Assembly (NCBI GenBank): GCA_017621845.1
Contig: JAGASI010000009.1
Coordinates: forward strand, 1 to 64,000
Source of the DNA: Muribaculaceae bacterium
GTDB lineage: Bacteria > Bacteroidota > Bacteroidia > Bacteroidales > Muribaculaceae
Length of the DNA stretch: 64,000 nucleotides
Direction of reading: 5' to 3'
Shown in pieces: positions 33,009 to 42,285 of the stretch. How positions within the stretch are numbered: position 1 is the first letter of the stretch; each line of letters starts with the position of its first letter. Both the position numbers and the translations under genes were made by a program. The notes beneath the pieces were generated by a model. That model did no database searches and was not told the origin of the DNA. It saw only the letters and a list, made by a program, of their open reading frames with translations.

Positions 33009-34493
33009 ATGAACGAAGTGGCACGACAGTATATAGCTATAGATTTAAAGAGTTTTTATGCCTCGGTGGAATGTGTCGAGCGTGGGCTTAATCCCCTCGA
33101 TGTATGTCTTGTGGTGGCCGATGAGTCGCGCACTGACAAGACAATATGTCTGGCTGTATCTCCGGCACTTAAGGCTTATGGCGTTCCCGGACGTCCTCGA
33201 CTGTTTGAGGTCAAGCAGCGTGTTGGAGAGGTTAACCGTGGCCGAGGCCGGGTTGGGACTTCGACCTCGGGGAGCGAGTTGACGGCACATCCCGAGTTGG
33301 CGGTCGACTTTATTGCAGTGCCACCGCGTATGCAATTATATGTAGACTATTCGGCGCGTATATTTAATGTCTATCTCAAGTATATTGCACCTGAAGATAT
33401 TCATCCTTATTCGATAGATGAAGTATTTATAGATGTCACGGCTTATCTCAAGACATATAAGATGACTGCTCATGAGCTGGCGATAAAAATGATTAAAGAT
33501 GTATTGGCGACCACGGGTATCACAGCCACTGCCGGTATCGGCACCAATTTATATCTTGCCAAGGTTGCCATGGATATTGTTGCCAAGCATATTCCAGCCG
33601 ATGAGGATGGAGTGAGAATTGCCGAGTTGGATGAGATGTCTTATCGCAAGAAGTTGTGGAGCCATACCCCCTTGACCGATTTTTGGCGAGTGGGACGAGG
33701 TACGGCGCGTGTTCTTGCCGAGCGTGGAGTTAAAACCATGGGCGACCTGGCGAGGATGTCGTTGGAGTATGAAGACTGGTTGTATCATCAATTTGGAGTT
33801 AATGCCGAGTTGCTTATAGATCATGCATGGGGTTGGGAGCCGGTTACTATGGATAAGATAAAGACCTATCGCTCCGAGACACGGTCGTTATCGAGCGGTC
33901 AGGTGTTGACCGAGCCATATACCGCCCTAAAGGCACGGGTAGTAGTGCGGGAGATGGCCGATGAAGCAGCCTTGCAACTCGTGTCCAAGCGTTTGGTGAC
34001 CAATCAGGTGGTTCTGACCATCGGATATGACGTTGAGTCGTTGAATGGGGATGTTGATTATCAGGGACGTGTAAAGATAGACCGCTATGGACGGTGTGTC
34101 CCATATCCTGCCCATGGTACAGCCAATCTTGCGATGTTCACCTCGCTGTCTTCGGTAATTGTTAAACGGGTGGTGGATTTGTTTGACAGTATAGTCAATC
34201 ATGAGCTGTTGGTGAGGCGCTTGACGCTTTCTGTCAACAACCTTGTAGTAGAGGATGATGTCATGAATACTGAGGCGGTGCCGACTCAATTGGAATTGTT
34301 TGTAGATTATGAAGCCGAGGCTAAGAGGCAACAAGCCGAGAATGAAGCTCATGAGAGAGAGCGTCGGCGTCAGGAAGCAATACTCGGTATTAAACGGAGA
34401 TTTGGTAAGAATGCTTTGCTTAAAGGGCTGAACTATGCCGAAGGTGCTACCCAGCGTGACCGCAACAATCGTATCGGAGGACATAAAGCATGA
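33009..34493 (+). CDS. Y-family DNA polymerase (UmuC/DinB-like, translesion synthesis)
   Basis: A 494-residue translesion polymerase. The first catalytic carboxylate is in IAIDLKSFYASVE at about 9-21, and the second pair is in YSIDEVFIDVT. The palm, fingers and thumb region (with LWSHTPLTDFWRVGRGTARVLAERGV, a helix-hairpin-helix-type element) is followed by the little-finger domain and a charged C-terminal helix. It belongs to the UmuC-like group seen in Bacteroidota and Firmicutes rather than classic DinB: the steric-gate region and length differ from DinB's usual 350 residues. No UmuD-like gene is adjacent. The start choice is between 33006, 33009 and a GTG at 33018. Confidence 0.9.
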   Translation: MNEVARQYIAIDLKSFYASVECVERGLNPLDVCLVVADESRTDKTICLAVSPALKAYGVPGRPRLFEVKQRVGEVNRGRGRVGTSTSGSELTAHPELAVDFIAVPPRMQLYVDYSARIFNVYLKYIAPEDIHPYSIDEVFIDVTAYLKTYKMTAHELAIKMIKDVLATTGITATAGIGTNLYLAKVAMDIVAKHIPADEDGVRIAELDEMSYRKKLWSHTPLTDFWRVGRGTARVLAERGVKTMGDLARMSLEYEDWLYHQFGVNAELLIDHAWGWEPVTMDKIKTYRSETRSLSSGQVLTEPYTALKARVVVREMADEAALQLVSKRLVTNQVVLTIGYDVESLNGDVDYQGRVKIDRYGRCVPYPAHGTANLAMFTSLSSVIVKRVVDLFDSIVNHELLVRRLTLSVNNLVVEDDVMNTEAVPTQLELFVDYEAEAKRQQAENEAHERERRRQEAILGIKRRFGKNALLKGLNYAEGATQRDRNNRIGGHKA

Positions 34494-34584
34494 ATCGGGG
34501 GTTGGTAAATCAAGCAATCAAACAGTCAAGCTTGAACCTTGAAATTATTTCTTCGCTGAGGCTCATTATTTTATGGCATCATTA

Positions 34585-34616
34585 TTTGTGTTACCAAGAT
34601 TATTTTTTTAAATTTG
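34585..34616 (+). promoter_or_regulatory. Bacteroidota-type promoter of dnaN
   Basis: TTTG at 34585-34588, exactly 20 bases, TAAATTTG at 34609-34616. dnaN starts 86 bases after the -7 element. It probably also drives the downstream exonuclease, coaBC and following genes. Confidence 0.75.
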
Positions 34617-34701
34617 CAATGGCTTAGCACTTACCTGTGGGTATTTAAGCAAGTTTCGTCCCATAAGAAATAAAATAACAACAATAAACCACTATATCGA
34701 A

Positions 34702-35832
34702 ATGAAATTCAGCGTATCAAGCAAAGCGCTCCATGCTGCAGCATCGGCAGTGAACAAGGTAATCAATTCCAAAAATGCAATCACCATTCTGAATAACTTC
34801 TATATCAGTCTTGAAGAAAATCGCGTAATTCTGAGGGGCTCGGATGTCGAAAATGCATTGACAGCATTTGTTCCTGTAGGTAATGCCGAGGGCGTCGGCT
34901 CGTTTTGTGTCGATGCCAAGCGCTTTACTGACCTACTAAAGGAAATACCCGAGCAAGGCATTGAGGTGAAAGTCGATGATAACTATAATGTCGAAGTTAA
35001 ATATTCGAGTGGAGTATATAATTTTGCCGCTCTTCCCGGCGAGCAATATCCCGAGTATAAGCGAGATGAAGACGATACCGATGAGCCGGTGGCATTTACA
35101 CTCAAGAGCACACAGATTGTGCGTGGTATTGAAAACACGCTGTTTGCGGCCAGCACCGATGACTATCGTCCTATGATGATGGGAATATATATGGATGTCA
35201 AGGCCGACGGTGTGACATACGTCGCTACCGATACGCGTAAGTTGGTGAAATTTGTTGACCGCAGCTCAGCCCCTGGTGTGACCGTCGCACGCATATTGCC
35301 TCCCAAGCCGGCAGGTATTCTAAAGAGCGTGTTTGGTGCTGACGAGGATGTTAATATTTACTTCACGAGTAAGAGCGCGACGTTTGAGAATGAAAATATC
35401 CAGTTCAATTGCCGCTTTATCCAGGCTACATTCCCACCCTACGACCGTGTAATTCCACGTAATAACAATCTTATTCTCAGCGCTGATCGCATGTCATTGC
35501 TTACTGCAGTACGTCGCGTGGGTGTGTTTGTTGATCCCAACTATGGCCTTGAGAAATTACTTATTACTCCCGATAATATTGTCATCAAGAGTGAAGATAA
35601 CAATCTGATGAACTCGGCCCGGGAGGAAGTCTCCGCCTCCTTTACCGGCGAGAAGCTCATAATTGGCTTCAGCGCTCCATATCTCACTGAAATATTAAAT
35701 ATCATCAAGACACAGGATGTTACCATACTGCTGAGTGATCCCGGACGTCCCGGTATCTTCCGTCCCTCGGAAGATGAGGCTGATACCGAGCTCGTGATGT
35801 TATTGATGCCCATGACTGTGGGTGAATTCTAA
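34702..35832 (+). CDS. dnaN: DNA polymerase III beta subunit (sliding clamp)
   Basis: A 376-residue sliding clamp with three repeated clamp domains. It begins MKFSVSSKALHAAASAVNKVI, has the domain 1 motif ILRGSDVENALTAFVP, a second domain with FAASTDDYRPMMMGIY and VATDTRKLVKF, and the C-terminal VMLLMPMTVG segment, which fits the hydrophobic pocket that binds clamp-interacting peptides. It tethers the replicative polymerase to DNA. It is separated from dnaA/recF here and instead heads a run containing an exonuclease. Confidence 0.96.
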   Translation: MKFSVSSKALHAAASAVNKVINSKNAITILNNFYISLEENRVILRGSDVENALTAFVPVGNAEGVGSFCVDAKRFTDLLKEIPEQGIEVKVDDNYNVEVKYSSGVYNFAALPGEQYPEYKRDEDDTDEPVAFTLKSTQIVRGIENTLFAASTDDYRPMMMGIYMDVKADGVTYVATDTRKLVKFVDRSSAPGVTVARILPPKPAGILKSVFGADEDVNIYFTSKSATFENENIQFNCRFIQATFPPYDRVIPRNNNLILSADRMSLLTAVRRVGVFVDPNYGLEKLLITPDNIVIKSEDNNLMNSAREEVSASFTGEKLIIGFSAPYLTEILNIIKTQDVTILLSDPGRPGIFRPSEDEADTELVMLLMPMTVGEF

Positions 35833-35867
35833 TCAGCCACTAAGATAAAAACTCTCTGACAACAGAC

Positions 35868-36632
35868 ATGAAACTTACGCTTCGTCGCCCCATCATCTTC
35901 TTTGACCTCGAGACTACAGGTACCAATATCACTGCCGACCGTATTGTCGAGATTTCGCTGATTAAACTTATGCCCAACGGTGAGGAGATTACCAAGACAC
36001 GTCGTATCAATCCCGAGTGCCCAATACCGGCCGAGGCTACAGCGGTTCACCATATTACCGATGATGACGTCAAGGACTGTCCCACATTCAAGCAGGTTGC
36101 TAAATCCTTGGCCGAAATCTTCAAGGGCTGTGATATCGCCGGATTTAACTCCAATCGTTTTGACGTCCCATTGCTCGATGAGGAATTTCAACGCGCCAAT
36201 GTAGACTTTGACTTCACTAAAGCACGGTTTGTGGATGTGCAGACTATTTTTCATAAAAAAGAGCCTCGCAATCTTGTGGCCGCCTACCGATTCTACTGTG
36301 ACCGGGATCTCACTCAAGCTCATAGTGCCAATGCCGATACTCGTGCCACGTATGAGGTGCTTATGGCACAGTTGGAAAAATATGAAGACCTTCCCAACGA
36401 GGTTGAAGAGCTTGCCAAGTTTTCGTCCCAAAACAATAATGTAGACCTGATGGGTCGCCTGATATATAATGACAAAGGTGAGGAAATCATCAACTTTGGT
36501 AAGTATAAAGGTAAGGTTGCAGCAAAAGTCCTACATGATGACCCCGGGTATTATGATTGGATTATGAAAGGTGACTTTAGCAAAAACACTAAGGATGTCT
36601 TCACCAAGATACGTCTCCGTTCCAAGAAATAG
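35868..36632 (+). CDS. DEDDh 3'-5' exonuclease (DnaQ/epsilon-like)
   Basis: A 254-residue exonuclease. The DEDDh motifs are clear: ExoI FFDLETTGT at about 10-18, ExoII GFNSNRFDVPLLDEEF near 90-105, ExoIII HSANADTRATYEVL near 149-162. After the catalytic domain comes a C-terminal module (INFGKYKGK and DPGYYDWIMKGDF) resembling the DUF3820/ExoX C-terminal domain. It lies 35 bases after the dnaN stop, fitting a proofreading or repair role next to the clamp, although it may act as a stand-alone ExoX-type nuclease rather than the Pol III epsilon subunit. Confidence 0.88.
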   Translation: MKLTLRRPIIFFDLETTGTNITADRIVEISLIKLMPNGEEITKTRRINPECPIPAEATAVHHITDDDVKDCPTFKQVAKSLAEIFKGCDIAGFNSNRFDVPLLDEEFQRANVDFDFTKARFVDVQTIFHKKEPRNLVAAYRFYCDRDLTQAHSANADTRATYEVLMAQLEKYEDLPNEVEELAKFSSQNNNVDLMGRLIYNDKGEEIINFGKYKGKVAAKVLHDDPGYYDWIMKGDFSKNTKDVFTKIRLRSKK

Positions 36633-36666
36633 CCACCTCACTCTTAGAGTCTTATCATAGAAAATA

Positions 36667-37887
36667 ATGCACGATACATCAATTCTTGCAGGTAAACATA
36701 TCATCCTTGGTATCACCGGTGGCATTGCTGCCTATAAGTCGGCATCGCTGGTGAGATTGTTTGTAAAGGCCGGTGCCGAGGTTCAGGTCATCATGACTCC
36801 TAATGCGCGTCAGTTTATCGCGCCGGTGACCATGTCGACTCTCAGTGGCAAGCCGGTTATAACCGAGTTTTTTACTGCTAACAGTGGAGAGTGGCACTCC
36901 CATGTAGACCTTGGGTTATGGGCCGACGCTATGGTTATAGCCCCGGCCACTGCATCGACTATAGGCAAGATGGCCGGTGGTGTGGCCGATAATATGTTGG
37001 TGACGACCTATCTCTCGGCCAAGTGCCCGGTATTTGTAGCTCCCGCCATGGACCTTGATATGATGGCTCATCCATCGACGACGCGCAATATCGAGTACCT
37101 GAGGTCCTATGGTAACCATATAATCGAGCCGGCGGCAGGTGAACTTGCCAGCCATCTCATAGGCAAGGGACGTATGGAAGAGCCTGAAAACATTGTTGCC
37201 GTCTTGGCCGACTTCTTTGCTCGTGCGTCGAAACGTGACCTTGATGGTAAGCATGTGATGGTTACTGCCGGCCCTACTCACGAGCCTATCGACCCGGTGA
37301 GATATATTGCTAACTCATCAAGCGGTAAAATGGGTTATGCCTTGGCCGAAAAAGCCGCCCGTCGTGGAGCCCGGGTTACACTTATCAGTGGCCCTGTCAA
37401 TATCTCCACTTCGGTCCCCGGCATTGATGTCATCCATGTAACCACGGCCCGTGATATGCTTGAAGCCGCCATCGCGACCTTCAAGACTGCCGATATAGCA
37501 ATTATGGCCGCCGCTGTCGCCGACTATCGCCCTGAGGTGTACCACGACCATAAAATCAAGCGCGAGAGTGACAGTGGTCTCCAAGAGATTACACTCGTCA
37601 AAAATCCCGATATCGCGGCCTCGCTGGGAAAAGCCAAACACCACGGACAGAAACTCATCGGTTTTGCCCTCGAGACTGATAATGAACAAGCCAACGCCTT
37701 GAGTAAAATCCACCGCAAGAATCTTGATGCCATAGTCCTCAACTCCTTGCGTCAAGGCGAATGTTTTGGTGTTGATACCAATATCGTTAAGGTTTTTGAC
37801 CGCGATGGCAATATCTTGCTTGACTCACCACTCAAGGCCAAGAGCGACCTTGCCGACGACATTCTTGATGTCATATCCTCAATTTAA
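36667..37887 (+). CDS. coaBC: Bifunctional phosphopantothenoylcysteine decarboxylase/phosphopantothenate--cysteine ligase
   Basis: A 406-residue fusion of the flavin-dependent decarboxylase CoaC (residues 1-185) and the ligase CoaB (about 190-406), making 4'-phosphopantetheine for coenzyme A. CoaC motifs: GITGGIAAYKSASLVR, the His in WHSHVDLGLWAD, and PAMDLDMMAHPS in the PxMNxxMW position. CoaB motifs: VTAGPTHEPIDPVRYIANSSSGKMGYALAEKAARRG and the LVKNPDIAASLGK region. The reducing Cys of E. coli Dfp (in ACGDIGPGRM) is Ser here (ASHLIGKGRM). It sits between the exonuclease and the DUF4835 gene, an order known from other Bacteroidota. Confidence 0.94.
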   Translation: MHDTSILAGKHIILGITGGIAAYKSASLVRLFVKAGAEVQVIMTPNARQFIAPVTMSTLSGKPVITEFFTANSGEWHSHVDLGLWADAMVIAPATASTIGKMAGGVADNMLVTTYLSAKCPVFVAPAMDLDMMAHPSTTRNIEYLRSYGNHIIEPAAGELASHLIGKGRMEEPENIVAVLADFFARASKRDLDGKHVMVTAGPTHEPIDPVRYIANSSSGKMGYALAEKAARRGARVTLISGPVNISTSVPGIDVIHVTTARDMLEAAIATFKTADIAIMAAAVADYRPEVYHDHKIKRESDSGLQEITLVKNPDIAASLGKAKHHGQKLIGFALETDNEQANALSKIHRKNLDAIVLNSLRQGECFGVDTNIVKVFDRDGNILLDSPLKAKSDLADDILDVISSI

Positions 37888-37896
37888 CACATCTCT

Positions 37897-38817
37897 ATGA
37901 ATTACAATCCACACAGGCTTGTGACCATTATTTTGTTCCTCGTTATGTCGGCTACAGTAGGGTCGTCTCAGGAACTCAATTGCAAGGTCGAGCTTAACAC
38001 CGACCAAGTTCAGGGTACCAATAAGTCAACCTTCCAGACACTTGAGCAAGCTATCAACGAGTATATGAACACCAACGTGTTTACTTCTGCCCAGTTTGCT
38101 GCCAACGAAAAGATTGAGTGTCGACTGCTCTTTACCATTAAGGAAGTCAACGATAATGTCTATACCGGCGACCTCCAGATACAGGCCTTACGTCCGGTTT
38201 ATAACTCGTCCTATACTACTACTCCACTCAACTTTAAAGATACCAAGATAGAATTCTCTTATCAGGAAGGAGAACCGTTGACTTTCTCCAAGACTGCTAT
38301 GGAGAGTCAGCTCACAGCCATACTTAATTTCTATGCCTACCTTGTATTGGCCATAGACTTTGATACATTTGCACCTCGTGGTGGTGAACCTTGTTGGGAC
38401 ATGCTCAAACAAATTGTGCAGATGGCCCAATCTTCGGGCGAAACCGGATGGAAAGCATTTGAGGACACCAAAAACCGCTCGGCAGTGCTCAGTGCCTACA
38501 CCGATGCCAATACCTCGCCATTGCGTGATTTGCTATATCAATATCATCGGCAGGGACTTGATCAGATGTCAGTGTCACCCGACAAAGGGCGCGCTAATAT
38601 AACGTCCACGCTCGACATCCTCAAGAAGGTATATGACATCGCTCCCATGTCGGTGGGTCTCTCAATGTTCAAGGACGCCAAGCTCGATGAGTTGGTCAAC
38701 GTGTATTCCAAAGCGCCTGCCGAAGAACGTGCTCAGGCTTATAAAATCCTTCAGGAAATATTCCCCACCGAACAGTCTCGTCTCGAAGAAATAAAAAACG
38801 GCAAACAGAAAAAATAA
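37897..38817 (+). CDS. DUF4835 family protein, PorD-like
   Basis: A 306-residue secreted protein with a signal peptide (about 1-25, ending SSQELNC). DUF4835 features include LEQAINEYMNTNVFT, FQTL at the start, a conserved FYAYLVLAIDFDTFAPRGG segment at about 147-165 and WDMLKQIVQMAQ. Some public annotations link this family to type IX secretion as PorD. The order coaBC - DUF4835 - recN is conserved in Bacteroidota. It starts 10 bases after coaBC and ends 9 bases before recN, so the three genes are one operon. Its biochemical role is unknown to me. Confidence 0.82.
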   Translation: MNYNPHRLVTIILFLVMSATVGSSQELNCKVELNTDQVQGTNKSTFQTLEQAINEYMNTNVFTSAQFAANEKIECRLLFTIKEVNDNVYTGDLQIQALRPVYNSSYTTTPLNFKDTKIEFSYQEGEPLTFSKTAMESQLTAILNFYAYLVLAIDFDTFAPRGGEPCWDMLKQIVQMAQSSGETGWKAFEDTKNRSAVLSAYTDANTSPLRDLLYQYHRQGLDQMSVSPDKGRANITSTLDILKKVYDIAPMSVGLSMFKDAKLDELVNVYSKAPAEERAQAYKILQEIFPTEQSRLEEIKNGKQKK

Positions 38818-38825
38818 CAAACCGG

Positions 38826-40490
38826 ATGTTAAGCTCGCTTCATATCTCCAACTATGCCTTAATCTCATCCATAGATATTGATTTCACTCCCGGACTCAAT
38901 ATTATCACCGGTGAGACCGGTGCCGGCAAGTCAATAATGCTCGGAGCTTTGGGTCTTATTCTTGGTAACCGCGCTGACACCAAAGCTATCAGGGATGTCG
39001 AGCGTAAGACAGTGGTCGAGGCGGTATTTGATATTAAAAATTATAGCATTGTAAATAAGATTCTTGCCGAAAGTGGGGCTGATATTGATATCAACCCCGA
39101 GACATGTATACTGAGGCGCGAGATTACGGCTCGTGGCGGTTCAAGAGCATTTATCAACGACACCCCAGTCAATCTTGTCTTGCTACGTCAGGTGGCTCTG
39201 CAACTCATTGATATACATTCCCAGCATCAGAACCTTCTATTGGCCGAGCCGGCCTATCAGCTCTCGATTATTGACTCTCTGGCCGGTATTTCAGAGCTTA
39301 AAGAACGGTACACCGTGGCATATAACCGTTATCGCTCGGCACTCAAGGAGTATACCTCACTACGTGACATGCTTACCCGCAATCGTGCCGAGGCCGAATA
39401 CTTCACGTTTCAGCTCAATCAACTCGCCGAACTTAAACTTAAACCCGGAGAACAGGCCAGTTTGGAACAACAACGTGACATCTTGTCCAATATCACAGAC
39501 ATCAAGGTCAATCTTCAGGAAGCCATTGATGCCCTTTCCGGTACGGGAGACAGCGTGTGTGGTGCTATATCACGTGCTTCCGATGCCTTAGGACGCCTCA
39601 ATGATGTTTATGAGGACAGTGATACACTTGTCGAAAGACTGTCTTCGGCGCGTATCGAGATTAACGATATACTCGACTCTGTAACCGAATACCAGAACTC
39701 TCTTGTCGCCAATCCACGCGAGCTTGCCGATATTGAAGAACGACTCTCGGCAATATACTCATTGGAAGCCAGACATAATGTCGAGACAGTCGAACAACTT
39801 ATTGATATACAGCGACAACTTAAAGACAAGCTCGATAAAATCACCAACGGTGATAACACCCTTGCCGACCTCGAGTCTAAGGCTCGACATGCTAAAAAAG
39901 AGGCTGTGTTGTTGGCTCGTGACATCTCGGAACGCCGTCATGCCACGGCCGATAAGTTTGCAAGGGAATTGGTCGAGGCCGCCACTCCGTTAGGCATGAA
40001 AAATATTAAATGTGAGATAAGGCTTAACCCTGTCAAACTATCTCATCAGGGTATGGATGAAATCCAATTCATGGTTGCTTTTAACAAAAATCAGCCACTA
40101 CTGGAGATTGGACACACAGCCTCGGGTGGTGAGATATCGCGCGTAATATTAGCTATAAAGTCCATTGTGTCGCGCTCGATGAATATGCCTACTGTAATCT
40201 TTGATGAGGTAGATACCGGCGTCAGTGGGGACATAGCCAGGCGTATGGGAGACGAAATGTTGCACATAGCAGGTCACACTCAGGTTATCACCATCACCCA
40301 TCTTCCTCAGGTTGCGGCACGTGGAGCGGTACATTTCAAGGTCTATAAGAGTGACGATAACGACTCGACCACTACCTATATCAAAACCCTCAATGACGAC
40401 GAGCGTTTAGGAGAACTCGCCCTCATGATTAGTGGCGACTCTCATAATCCCGAGGCTCTCGCTACTGCCGCCCGTCTTCTTGACCGATAG
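38826..40490 (+). CDS. recN: DNA repair protein RecN
   Basis: A 554-residue SMC-like ATPase for double-strand break repair. The Walker A motif is GETGAGKSIML (about 29-39), a long coiled coil fills the middle (about 160-370), and the ABC signature TASGGEISRVILAIKSI and Walker B VIFDEVDTGVSG come near the C-terminus, with the H-loop TITHLPQVAA. RecN gathers and holds broken ends. Length matches the family. Confidence 0.96.
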   Translation: MLSSLHISNYALISSIDIDFTPGLNIITGETGAGKSIMLGALGLILGNRADTKAIRDVERKTVVEAVFDIKNYSIVNKILAESGADIDINPETCILRREITARGGSRAFINDTPVNLVLLRQVALQLIDIHSQHQNLLLAEPAYQLSIIDSLAGISELKERYTVAYNRYRSALKEYTSLRDMLTRNRAEAEYFTFQLNQLAELKLKPGEQASLEQQRDILSNITDIKVNLQEAIDALSGTGDSVCGAISRASDALGRLNDVYEDSDTLVERLSSARIEINDILDSVTEYQNSLVANPRELADIEERLSAIYSLEARHNVETVEQLIDIQRQLKDKLDKITNGDNTLADLESKARHAKKEAVLLARDISERRHATADKFARELVEAATPLGMKNIKCEIRLNPVKLSHQGMDEIQFMVAFNKNQPLLEIGHTASGGEISRVILAIKSIVSRSMNMPTVIFDEVDTGVSGDIARRMGDEMLHIAGHTQVITITHLPQVAARGAVHFKVYKSDDNDSTTTYIKTLNDDERLGELALMISGDSHNPEALATAARLLDR

Positions 40491-40512
40491 GCATTTTGTA
40501 TCATTGATTATT

Positions 40513-40797
40513 ATGGCTCAGAAATTCATAGTGACATCGGATGGATATTTCAAAATGGGCAATGTTACCATGCATAAGGACCTGCTGTCGGTGGGTGAAA
40601 CGTGCATAGGAGGTGGAATGTATCAATGGGACTATACAGCCAATCGGTTGCTATTGGAAGGCAAGAGTTATGACTATGGTCGCGTGAAATGGTCATGGAT
40701 AGACCGGCTTATCCTCCCGTCATCTCTTGATGGTGTCTCAATATACTATGAAGATTTACCTCTGAGCGACTTTGTTACACTCGTCTATACCCGATAA
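40513..40797 (+). CDS. Small conserved protein of unknown function
   Basis: A 94-residue protein starting MAQKFIVTSDGYFKMGN, with a pattern of short beta strands and Gly turns (HKDLLSVGETCIGGGMYQWDY) and no signal peptide or TM helix. I chose the ATG at 40513; an upstream in-frame start would overlap recN. It looks like a real coding sequence, because its composition matches the neighbours and its frame is clean. The next small gene follows 14 bases on. I do not recognise a characterised family. Confidence 0.7.
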   Translation: MAQKFIVTSDGYFKMGNVTMHKDLLSVGETCIGGGMYQWDYTANRLLLEGKSYDYGRVKWSWIDRLILPSSLDGVSIYYEDLPLSDFVTLVYTR

Positions 40798-40811
40798 TTT
40801 TACTTATCTAT

Positions 40812-40967
40812 ATGGAAGATAAATATCAAGACATAATAGACTTGCCTCACCCCGAGCCAACGGGTCGCACCCGCATGTCAATGGAAAGCCGAGCTGCTCA
40901 GTTTGCACCCTTTGCGGCACTATCCGGCTCATCCCCCTCCAGCAAATCAAAAAAAACGGTCAATTAA
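40812..40967 (+). CDS. Very small protein resembling the N-terminus of a YolD-like/Y-polymerase-associated family
   Basis: A 51-codon reading frame, below usual gene-finder cut-offs. The sequence MEDKYQDIIDLPHPEP, then RMSMESRAAQFAPFAALSG, strongly resembles small proteins of about 100 residues (consensus xDKYxDIIxLPHHxSxxxPxMSMxxRAAQFxPFAALTGYD) that commonly accompany Y-family polymerases. Here the homology stops at AALSG and the product ends after a Ser/Lys-rich stretch, so it is either a truncated remnant or a short active form. It follows the 94-residue gene and lies about 6.3 kb after the polymerase on the same strand. Confidence 0.6.
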   Translation: MEDKYQDIIDLPHPEPTGRTRMSMESRAAQFAPFAALSGSSPSSKSKKTVN

Positions 40968-41034
40968 TCTATTGCGGTACTTTTTATCAGAAGGCTAACC
41001 TCTAAACATAAACATTATTGCAATTTATGATAAA

Positions 41035-42285
41035 TCAGGGGGCGAAAGTGAGGGAGGTCAGTGGTAGGAGGTGGGAGGCAGAGTCAGAAAGGTCGGCTGA
41101 GGTGAGTGTTGAAAGGATTGCTCGGAGTTCGGGGTTAGAAAGGGCGCGGCCACGCGAGAGTGTGGCGCGGGCAAGGGAGATTATGTGATTCTCGATGTTC
41201 TGGGAGGCGACGGTGAGTTGGCCGAGATATTGTTTTTTGGCCATTGACAGGGCACGAGGAGTCAATCTATCATTGATAATTTCATCAATTGCTTGACGCA
41301 CAAGCCGGTCACACTGCTCATTGTGCTCGGGGTCGCAGCCATAATAGATGGTGAACAGACCCCGGTCCCGGTAGTAAGACGTGCCGGCTTCGATGTTATA
41401 TACCAGACCGTGCCGCTCGCGCAGGAGAACGTTCAGTCGTGAGTTCATGCCCGGGCCCCCGAGAATATTGGTAAGCAGGGCCATCGTTACGCGTGAGCGG
41501 TCGTCAAGGTTTTCAATTTGGGAGCCTAATACAACATTGGTCTGGTGACAACCACGTATATGACGTGTGACCTGCTCGGGAGTGTTGGGAATGGTGTTGT
41601 CAACCGGTGGTGGAGATAGGGTAAGTGAGGTTGACGGGGAGGGCGTAAACTTGAAATACCTCTTGACAGTGTCGGCCCAACGGTCGACGCCGGTGGCTCC
41701 GGCATAGAACACCACCATGCGCTCGGGACGGTAATAGGTGTCTATCCACGCGCGGCAACGGTCAGAATCAAAGGTCTTGAGGCTCTTGACGGTGCCAAGA
41801 ATGTTATGCCCCAGGCCTGTGCCGCGGAAAATCAGGTCCTCGAAGTCATCAAACACAGCCTCAGAGGGGATGTCGCGGTAAGTGCTGATTTCTTCGGCAA
41901 CTACCTGGCGCTCTTTGGTAAGTTCACATTCAGGGAAACGCGAGTTGATAATCAGGTCGGCGATAAGTTCAGTGGCACGGGAGAGGTTGGCGCCGGGAAA
42001 GATGGAATAGACCACGGTGTCTTGCTTGGTGGTGAAAGCATTTAGTTCACCACCGACAGCCTCCATGCGGTTGATGATATGCCATGACGAGCGCCGGGCG
42101 GTACCCTTGAATATAGTGTGCTCGACAAAGTGGGCCATCCCGTCGAGATGGTCGGCGAGGTTTTCGTCACGGGAGCCGGCAAGTATTGCCACACCGGTAT
42201 ATCCGACATTCAGGCCGGGAATATGGAGGTGAACGCCACGCAGTCCGCCATTCAAATCAAGATAAGTCAGTCGGGATTTTCTCAT
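41035..42285 (-). CDS. M16 family zinc metalloprotease
   Basis: A 416-residue pitrilysin-type peptidase. The inverted zinc motif HxxEH is HFVEH at 52-56, and the downstream zinc-ligand Glu lies in VAEEISTYRDIPSEAVFDDFE near residue 130. The C-terminal half is the M16_C domain with the RHGLVYNIEAGTSYY region. No signal peptide is seen, so the protein may be cytoplasmic or use a partner for export. Its ATG overlaps the ispG stop as ATGA (42282-42285), indicating translational coupling. The substrate is unknown. Confidence 0.92.
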   Translation of the reverse strand: MRKSRLTYLDLNGGLRGVHLHIPGLNVGYTGVAILAGSRDENLADHLDGMAHFVEHTIFKGTARRSSWHIINRMEAVGGELNAFTTKQDTVVYSIFPGANLSRATELIADLIINSRFPECELTKERQVVAEEISTYRDIPSEAVFDDFEDLIFRGTGLGHNILGTVKSLKTFDSDRCRAWIDTYYRPERMVVFYAGATGVDRWADTVKRYFKFTPSPSTSLTLSPPPVDNTIPNTPEQVTRHIRGCHQTNVVLGSQIENLDDRSRVTMALLTNILGGPGMNSRLNVLLRERHGLVYNIEAGTSYYRDRGLFTIYYGCDPEHNEQCDRLVRQAIDEIINDRLTPRALSMAKKQYLGQLTVASQNIENHIISLARATLSRGRALSNPELRAILSTLTSADLSDSASHLLPLTSLTFAP

